Origin: Siphonodentalium dalli
Taxonomy: Eukaryota; Mollusca; Scaphopoda; Gadilida; Siphonodentaliidae
Reading direction: 5' to 3'
Length of the DNA stretch: 64,000 nucleotides
NCBI GenBank assembly: GCA_032622095.1
Contig: CP136064.1
Coordinates: 111,276,004 to 111,340,003 of the forward strand
Shown here one piece after another: positions 56,301-64,000 of the stretch. The position numbers were made by a program, and so were the translations under genes. The notes beneath the pieces are model-generated. The model did no database searches and was not told where the DNA came from. It saw nothing but the letters and a program-made list of their open reading frames with translations. The stretch's first letter is position 1; each line of letters opens with the position of its first letter.

Positions 56301-58740
56301 AGTTTATACTCCCAAATATGTTCACTTTTCCACCATGTTGATCCTATATATACAGCTCCAAGTTTTAGGCAGTTGAATAAAAAACTATGAAATTTCATGC
56401 CCCGAATATGACATCAATCAGTTAAACATTTTGGAACACGGAATTCACATAGAAGACAGTTCATACGTAACATTTAAGGTTAGAAACATGCATTATGATA
56501 CTTCCATCATGCGGCTGGGGGTTATTTGCGAAATACGTGCATTAATGGGGAGGTGAATGTAGAATTTCCTGGCGCAAATGAACATTTCGTCAAACGACAT
56601 TGGCTTTACTGGATGACATTGACACCACTGTCTCTTAATTGCAGCTTCGATCATGCCACGTGCAACCATTGGCACTACCAACATATATACATATATACTA
56701 ACTTCAATATATTACCAATTAGTTCCACAGAAACAGGTATTTCCTCTTTGATTCAATTTTATATATGCTGTTGCCGTGACAACCATATTTACTGTTTACC
56801 ATTGTCAGGTAGTCAGGCATGCGACCCCAACCAAAAATATTTCGATTGGTTTAAAGAACATATGTTCCAAGTTTCATGCTTTAGTCCGGCCACTCGCGAG
56901 TTGTTGTTAACTTGTGACCACTGGACTATTCAGTATGGCCTATGAATTTGAGCTATCAGCTGAGTGTTGTGGCGCTTGGCTGGTGCATTTTGGGACAAAA
57001 ACCAGCATTTTTAGAGATTTTTTTTTAGAGTCAACCCAAACGGAATAAGTGATGCATTTTCAATTGATACGTAGCCTTTATTTGAGTTTATATGCCCATA
57101 TGGGATATATAGTTCCAAACAATGGAACACCAGGTTAATATTATTGTTTTTGGCGGCCAATTTGAATGATGGCCACAAGGGGCGTCATAAAATATGGACC
57201 TCCAATAAATTCTGAAGACACAAGGAACCAAATTATATTGTTTGCATGGCGTTAATCCCGCCCACACGATTCAGCACCAAACACATAAAAGTGCATGAGC
57301 ATTGAGAATTGAGCATCTATTTCAGTCATAAATTACAACCCCGGGTACGATACTTTTATATGTTTGATGTTGAATTGTGTAAGAATGCATGGTTATCGCA
57401 AATAAACGTTTGAGATGCTTTGCGATTCTTCCAAATCCCGCATAGGATTTTGAAATTTTTGAAACGACTCCAGTTCTTGCCCAATGGGACTATTTTTTAA
57501 CTAATTCGAAGTAGGTCACCAATTATGAATCAGCAGCATTCCTGTTTCTCAATCTCAACAGTTTATTCTCATAATCCATGCATACAGTATAAAGTATAAA
57601 TATTTATTCCCATTGACTCGGGAAAGGGGCTGGAAAAATCTCCAGGACACAAAGTTGAAATTTTGGGTTTTTCAATTTTTGGGACCCACGTACACCCTGG
57701 GAACGCAAGTATTTTCCTTTCCGATCTCGGACACCCAACAACACAAGTCTTTTCTAAGGGCAATTGGTGTCCCACACCAAAAGTTTAACAGGATACGGCC
57801 GACATATACCCTTATACCATATTGTACCTGCACGGCGTATTTAACCCCTCAGCACATACCTTATGCATAGTACCTGCTTTACGTCAGTGTAGTTTCATTA
57901 GACACATGTATACTACATTGATGTATAGAACAAGCATGCATGCATATAGCGACGGTCCACAATTAGGGCCGTGCGGGTTTGGAGGGGAAGTGGGCAGTGG
58001 AGCGCAATACAACCCCATGTGGCAGAAACAGTAATCCCGAAATAAATGTTAGCATTTTATGTTCAATTACTCAGCCTTTCTTTATATCGTTATAGGTCCC
58101 AGTAATCCAAAGTCACATCTACCAAAATTTTGTGATGAGCATCATACAATACAGGAAATTTGTTTATCTTTCAATATTCATACCATTTAAAGCACTAGAA
58201 TTATTAAATGAGCTGATGTTGGCATCGCAGCGATAATTGAATGTCAAAAACAACAATGAGAACTGATTTTTGTTTTCAGTGCAATTGAGTCCTCGTAAGA
58301 AGCGGAACACCCCTCATGGTATTGTGTCATAAAATAACAATTATTTGGTAACTATTGAAATTAGGAGCCCCATTCTCTTGATTAGTGCTCTATATTGGTC
58401 CAGTTTATAAGCCTTTACGTTTAAAATAATATTAGTGGTTAAAATTTATCTTTAACATGGATTTGGAAAAAAAATCCTGAAGTTTTTTTCCTGCCGCCCC
58501 CTTTAGTTCTACCATATGCTGGACATATATAGTCACACGACTTCACGGCGAACGCATGCGGTCTGGATAATTATGCCTAGCTGCGATCGACAGTACAGCG
58601 GAATAATTATGTGCTGCGTGGTCAATGATTCAAGTATAACGCATGTCAAACGTTTTCATACACTCCAACGTGACTGAGTGGTTTCCGGGTACATGGTACG
58701 TCATTGCGATCAAATCTGCTGCGCGGGGCACATTATTACC
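53361..58740. other. Unassigned region
   Basis: The only clear repeat is a ~43-bp two-copy unit at 54562-54643 (TTTTTCTATAGATAATTGCTC...TTTACATCTTGAC). Overlapping opposite-strand frames at 53895-54334 and the 139-codon frame at 56526-56945 have no domain I recognise and no clear splice context. CAGTTTATTCTCATAATCCATG-type sequence at 57558 and the frame 57613-57870 are likewise unassigned. Confidence 0.4.
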
Positions 58741-59511
58741 CCTGGTTAAGTAGTCCTGCTAACTTGCCATGATGCTGGTGGGTCCTGCTGAATTGCTATG
58801 ATCCTGATATTGCAAACTGATGCCGTTACGAAACAATACCGTCATTTTGTGTAAAGTTGTCTATTTCGCGGCGTTTGGCTTATACGAGCGATTTGAGAAA
58901 AACGCTAGTGGGATTTATTTTTACCCATTTTTGGAAAATTTGCACAATACAGACATATTATTGTAAATATATATGTATAGAGAATATAGGAACAAGCATT
59001 TTTGAAACTCAGTGTAATTGAGCAGTTTAATGTGTTTTAGACTGTCTACGCCTATTTTATGCAAATAGATGGGGAGGACTTGAAAATCATCATAAAATGA
59101 AAGACTTTTTGTGAATTGGGAATTTCGGGGTCAGAAATTTGGAAATCGGGCCTATTTCGTTACCTAAACAGATCCCTGCTGTATGAAACATTCAAGAAGA
59201 TATACATTATTGAAAACAATAAATAATATTGGCTTCGTTTGTGTTTGAAAACGACGTGAATAGCCATCTTGGTTATAGTCGATTTGCCACACCTAATACA
59301 ACCAGTATTAAACATTTTCGCAACATGTATTTGAATATAATGGCTTTTCCGGGAGATGATCAGATTATCAAAACACCGAAAAATAACAACTTCAGAACAA
59401 ATAACGGTATTTTTTCTTATAACATATTTAGTTTTCCCTAACTGTATCATATATAGCAATTCAACAGGACCCACCAGCATTATAACAGATCAGCAGGACC
59501 ACATAACCAGG
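58741..59511. mobile_element. 0.77-kb TIR element (CCTGGTTA ends)
   Basis: A TIR of ~60 bp: the left CCTGGTTAAGTAGTCCTGCT...ATGCTGGTGGGTCCTGCTGA matches the complement of the right end (59452-59511) with about ten mismatches. GGTCCTGCTGA-type words occur twice in each arm. The 106-codon antisense frame runs into the TIR and is not supported. No secure TSD. Confidence 0.72.
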
Positions 59512-60059
59512 AGCGATTACTACCAGCAGTTGTGAACTTGTGAGGACATCGATATATTGTGATGAACCATGCATAATTTATGCATTTCGCAATTAGAAAT
59601 CTTTACATTCATGTCGATGTTTTCCAACATTATACACCGATGCAAATCAAACATTCAGCTAAATACATAACGCCTATACAATTTAAACGTTTTAAAGAAT
59701 ATTTTACCATATCTAGTTTTCAACGAAAAAAGGTCCGTGAAATTTTATTAAGTTCGAAGTTCGAAATTCAGATCTAAATTCCAATTCTATTTTTATTGCC
59801 TCAAGTTCTTTGTTGTGGCTCAATTCGTGCTCCCCACCTCGAATTTTCGGACAAAGGTGATTTTGTTTACTTTTAATGAGACACCGCTGGACTGGACGAT
59901 ATTTTCTTGTTGACGGGGAAGTGTCGGACTATTGTACGAAATATTTCGAATTTACTGCACAAGGAGCTTTGTTTTGGTTCAGTTCGTGCTCCCCACCTAT
60001 GCTTGGGATCAAACGTGATTTTTTTTACTTTCTATGAGACGCCCTAATTAGAAAAGTGA

Positions 60060-60803
60060 CTTGTCAATTCCACAATTGACATCGCCATTACCTGTGTGAT
60101 CGCCTAGTTTTCGTACAAAGTGTGATACATACCGCAGTCGATATCGCCCTTACAAGTTTGATGTATATCACGCAGAGCGGATGTCGCCCTTATAAGCGTC
60201 ACATATGTGCAATGGCATGCAAATATCGCCCTTACAGGTGTGACATAATTATGGCAGAGCATATATCGTCCTCACAAGCGTGTCATATATCGCAAAAGCG
60301 GATATGGCCCTTACAACTGAGTGGGACATATTGAATTAATTGTGGATATCCCATAACACATGTGGTATATCGTGTCCACATTCGCCCTTACCTGTGCGAG
60401 TATTTATTTTCCTTACAAGTGTGACTTATGCCCTTAGATGTGTGCACATTTGTTAAAGCGGATATCGCCCTTGCAAAGGTGACATATGACACAGCAGATA
60501 TCGAAATGACAAGCGTGGCGTTCGTGCCAAATCGGATATCGCCGTTACAATTGTGATATAGTTATAGAATTTGCAACTTACATGTGTGGCATTGTATCCA
60601 CAACGAATTTCGCCCTTGCATGTTTGGAATAATTTGTATGCCACAATGGCGATCGCCATTACAAGTGTGACATTGTGACATCGAATCCACATTGGATAAC
60701 GCCATTACAACGTGGCAAATGTGCCGAAGCTGATATCACCCTTACAAGTGTGGCATATCGAATCCACTGCGTATATATCCCGCGTGTGACATATCATATC
60801 GAC
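60060..60803. repeat. ~41-bp minisatellite, left block
   Basis: Degenerate units of CGCCCTTACAAGTGTGACAT, then ATCGCANAGCGGATAT. Spacing is near 41 bp (60145, 60185, 60227, 60268) and becomes irregular to the right. It continues after the LINE insertion at 61991. Confidence 0.82.
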
Positions 60804-61990
60804 ATCGGTCACACTTAAATTTAGTAATACTGGTAGATTCATACATGCAATGGAAGAGTTAAGTGCTAAAGGTCTCAAAGCAATGCATTCACTAATTAAT
60901 GCATGTACAAAAGACGCACCGATTCCAATATCGACGTCTTTAAAACTCTTCGATAGATTAATTAAGCCGATACTATTATATGGAAGCGAATTATGGGGCG
61001 TTGAAATAACCACTAAAAATCACGACCGTCTGCCATGTGAAAAGGTACACTTAAAATACTGTAAAAGGTTACTCGGAGTCGGTAAATTTTCTTCAAACAA
61101 CGCTGTCCGCGCCGAGTTAGGGAGCCAACCACTATTCATTGATGTGGCATGCAGACTTTCATCATATGTAATTAAGTTAATGTCACGGTCTGACTGTAAT
61201 CTTCTCCGCAGTGCCGCGTTGGAACAACAGATGGCATCGGTTAAGAAATCAATCTTTAAAACGGCAGAGTCACTGGGGTGGAATATTGCAGACCCCCAAA
61301 ACGCTAGTCCCGTACTGTGTCAATTCAAAAGAAATCTTATTGAAGATTATTATATATATTTTAGACAGAGTCTCACTGACGAATGTTCAAAAAAGGGAAG
61401 TAATAAGTTACGAACATACCGACTTTTCAAACTTAAGTACGAAATAGAACCTTATCTTCTTCACACAACATCAATAGAAAATAGAATCGTTTTCACTAGA
61501 CTGCGAATAAGTAATCATAAATTGGCTATTGAAAAGGGACGCCACACACAACCACCGACGGCAGTGGAACAAAGGTTTTGTATATTTTGTTCCGATAATG
61601 CTATTGAAGACGAAAAACATTTTCTTTTAGAGTGCAGCGCTTACCGCACACAACGTCTCGAGCTCACAAACCTTATGAAGATACAGTTCTCAGACTTTGA
61701 AAGCATGACCCAAACTGAACAGCTTGTCAAAATCTTATCCAACAATGTGTCAAATACATGCACTTCAATTTGTCATATGATCCGAAGATTATTCTCCGCA
61801 CGTGATGAGCATCGTATCATAAATCAATGAACAAATACAGAATAGATGATCCATTGCACATTCAGCTTGACCTTATATTAATATAATTTATTATACTGTT
61901 CAATACACAATGTACAATTATATGTTATTATGTATGCATACTGTCCTTATAAGGATGTTTTTGCCAATTAAACTTATCTTATCTTATCGG
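60804..61990 (+). pseudogene. 5'-truncated non-LTR retrotransposon (RT C-terminal half)
   Basis: An open frame of at least 326 codons (60850-61830; the in-frame sequence starts near 60808, without its own start) encodes the end of a reverse transcriptase. It has LIKPILLYGSELWG (the post-catalytic thumb motif of many LINEs), a helical middle, ILEDYYIYFRQ-like sequence, RLRISNHKLAIEKGRH, and the cysteine/histidine cluster CIFCSDNAIEDEKHFLLEC. The 3' UTR ends in (TTATC)n at 61971-61989. The insertion lies in the minisatellite; ATCGG at 60804-60808 and 61986-61990 may be the target duplication. The catalytic RT core and endonuclease are missing, but the remaining frame is intact, so it is young. 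Confidence 0.85.
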
Positions 61991-62345
61991 AGCTTGCCCT
62001 TATCGGCGTGGCCGCCTATTCCCCTACAATAGTGATATGTACCACAGCGGAGATCGGCATACGTGGACACATCGAATCCACAATCGATACAGACCTTATA
62101 CGTGTGACATGCCTATTTCACATTGGTGGACGCCCTTAAACGTGATATATTTGACAGAGCAGAAATCGACCTTACACGTGTGACATATATCCCACAGCGG
62201 AGATCGACATAACAAGTGAACACATCGAATCCGAAATTAATATCAACCTTGCGCGGATGACATGCCGATTCGATAGTTGGCGTTGTCATTACACACACGT
62301 AATATGTATGGCATAACATAAATCGCCCTTATAAATGATACATTT
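61991..62345. repeat. ~41-bp minisatellite, right block
   Basis: The same family as 60060-60803 (GCGGAGATCG, ACACGTGTGACAT, GAATCCACA-type words). Units are more diverged. Confidence 0.72.
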
Positions 62346-62629
62346 AGAATTCACAGTGCAAAAGTGTTAAAGTCCAACATGTCAAATATCCTATACACGT
62401 GTGGTATATCGAGCCCACATTGGATTTCGGACTGTTTCGTTCGAAATTCGACTATATTAAAATACAGATTGAAATTCAATTCAGGAATTGTTCGACGCTG
62501 GGAATTAGTATATGATGGGTTCTCTTTATGGCAGTATCAGAAATACAAAGTTTCAGCTCTATGCAGCCATAAACAATTCCACTTCCATTCAATATCACCC
62601 CTCCCTTAAATATTGAACGCGAATCTATG
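62346..62629. other. Spacer between minisatellite and right arm
   Basis: No recognisable content. The small frames 62364-62609 (+) and 62476-62685 (-) overlap on opposite strands. Confidence 0.45.
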
Positions 62630-62983
62630 TCCGATGGTGTCTCATAAAAAGATCTGGATAAGAGCACGAATTGGACCAAAAACAAAGCTCCCGGAGAAGT
62701 AAACTCGAAACAGATATCTGGGCCATAAATCCGACATTTACATTCAACAACAAAATATCGCGGTGTCTCAGAAAAAGTAAAAAATCACTATTGACCCAAA
62801 ATTCGAGGTGAGGAGCACACAAAGGTGGGCCACAAGAAATAACTTGAGGCAATAAAATTAGAAGCTGCATGTCTTGAAGACAATTACATATAACAACATG
62901 CAATTTTGCCAACAATCTACAAAATAAAAACAGTGTTTGAATTTCGAACTGAATTTCGAATTTCGATCTAACTTCACGGACCT

Positions 62984-64000
62984 AACTAAAACAAATACAT
63001 TTGCAATTGAGTTAATCACGGACCGCATACTCTCATGGTCGCCTGATGCACTCTGGGGATTAAACATGGAGCATGCAATATAAAATTATTTAATTTTGCT
63101 CGTACCTTCTCTGAAAATCATTATAACATATAGGCTGGTCGAAATGTACTAAGTGTGCGTTTACATTGGTGTATATATAGATCTGTGTACAGAAATGTGT
63201 GAAGTCTTGTGTCACGGATTACTGTGATCACAACATGATTACTGGTAGTGTACGCGCGCTCGTCAGTACTCTGGTAATGGAGTACTCGTTATTTTAAGGC
63301 AGGCTAAAAAAAATAATCCACAATCAGCAGACCAAAAGCGTGCCTATAGATTATCCGTGGGGAGGGGGTCCACATTGGAACATTTGGTTTTCAACTGCAC
63401 CACCATTTTCCTTGAACCAGAGCAATCACAAGAGCTTGCATAATTCCATCTGCACCCGGCATACCCTTGAGTTTTGATTTTTGTCAACTTTCTCCTCACA
63501 TGCCTGTGTGGTAGCGGTATCCGTATCCCATTCTGAATGGATACGTAGCCATGTGGAATTACTAGCCAGAGGGAGGAACAAAATCAACTGAGTGTACCAT
63601 GGGTCTGCCCAATTAGAACAAATTGGAAATCTGAACCTGGAAATTGCCAAAATCTAACATCTAGTGGTCAAACTCGTGGGAGAGAGGCGTTTCTAAGTTA
63701 TTATTAAACTTTTTCCTCGACCCATTTAGCTCTTACTAATAAAATATGTTTAAACCAAATTCCAATCAAACCAGTGTGAGAATCTTGAAATATGAACATG
63801 AAAATCGCCTCAACGATCGATCTTCATCGAGAAATCAAGAAATGGTGAAGGGAATTGCACAATGCGTTCCGACCATCCTACCCGGCCTGCGGCCGGAAAA
63901 CTACCCAATCAAAAACACTTCCCCAGGCAAGGGCAACCTAGCTCTTCGTAGGTAAACTTAGCACTTCTTGCGAGCCACGTCATCTGACACTATTGATGGA
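62984..64000. other. Unassigned right end of the window
   Basis: The frame at 63746-63955 ends ...GKGNLALRR before GTAGGTAAAC and might be an exon, but I do not recognise the protein and see no convincing acceptor. The rest is unassigned. Confidence 0.35.

Larger units (their letters stand above)
59731..62983. mobile_element. 3.3-kb inverted-repeat element with minisatellite core
   Basis: AGGTCCGTGAA at 59731 is mirrored by TTCACGGACCT at 62973-62983. The arms (59731-60055 and 62630-62983) share CGAAATTCAG, TTTTTATTGCCTCAAGTT, CACCTCGAATTTT, GAGACACCGC and GGAGCTTTGTTTTGGT. Each arm contains two internal sub-repeats (CAATTCGTGCTC... and TTTACTTT..ATGAGAC). Between the arms lies the 41-bp minisatellite, and within it a LINE fragment. 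No transposase ORF; superfamily unknown. Confidence 0.8.

Noticed and set aside
63746-63955. Possible host exon ending before GTAGGTAAAC
   Set aside because: The donor is plausible but the protein is not recognised and no acceptor or neighbouring exon was found.

Overview
This window is eukaryotic, almost certainly metazoan nuclear DNA: AT-rich, with spliced exons bounded by GT/AG introns, a tRNA-derived SINE, fragments of non-LTR retrotransposons, and very many non-autonomous DNA elements. The abundance of TTAA-flanked MITEs, Helitron-like elements and arrays of ~165-bp monomers resembles mollusc or other lophotrochozoan genomes, but that assignment is inference. One host gene is recognised with confidence: the 3' half of a UBE2J2-type (Ubc6-like) tail-anchored ubiquitin-conjugating enzyme, in four + strand exons between 4927 and 10698. 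Its 5' exons are not seen in the window.

Region by region. 1-4900 holds a tandem duplication, a short TIR element, a ~165-bp satellite array (2183-3680) split by an 8-bp-TSD element, and a TTAA MITE. 4927-10698 is UBE2J2, whose introns carry a MITE, a LINE 3' fragment, a SINE and a perfectly folding palindrome. 11000-13059 is a TIR element with a Helitron inside it. 13754-18184 holds mariner-type snapback MITEs, TTAA MITEs and a hAT element (8-bp TSD) that keeps a broken piece of the transposase zinc finger. 19950-28740 is one satellite locus interrupted by three insertions whose empty sites can be reconstructed: a 1.1-kb TTAA element, a 1.1-kb insert with a gag-like ORF, and a 4.4-kb long-TIR element. 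28741-33560 has a LINE fragment, a 9-bp-TSD element and a double-hairpin MITE.

The most striking object is at 35153-48087: a 12.9-kb element that is nearly all inverted repeat (two arms of ~5.8 kb around a ~1.3-kb spacer). It ends in TG...CA, is flanked by a perfect 6-bp duplication (AACGAC), and has inserted into the second unit of a head-to-tail Helitron dimer (33932-34680, and 34681-48411 as interrupted). The intact first unit gives the pre-insertion sequence. No transposase was recognised, and the arms are built from several tandem-repeat families. This resembles the foldback/TU type of architecture, but its termini and TSD fit none of the superfamilies I could compare from memory.

48464-52773 is another long-inverted-repeat element, followed by a dense GATATC array. 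53361-58740 has nothing I can identify. 58741-59511 is a small TIR element. 59731-62983 is an inverted-repeat element whose core is a 41-bp minisatellite interrupted by a 5'-truncated LINE. Apart from UBE2J2, nothing in the window looks like a functioning host gene; the rest is best read as layered mobile DNA whose insertion order can be partly recovered.
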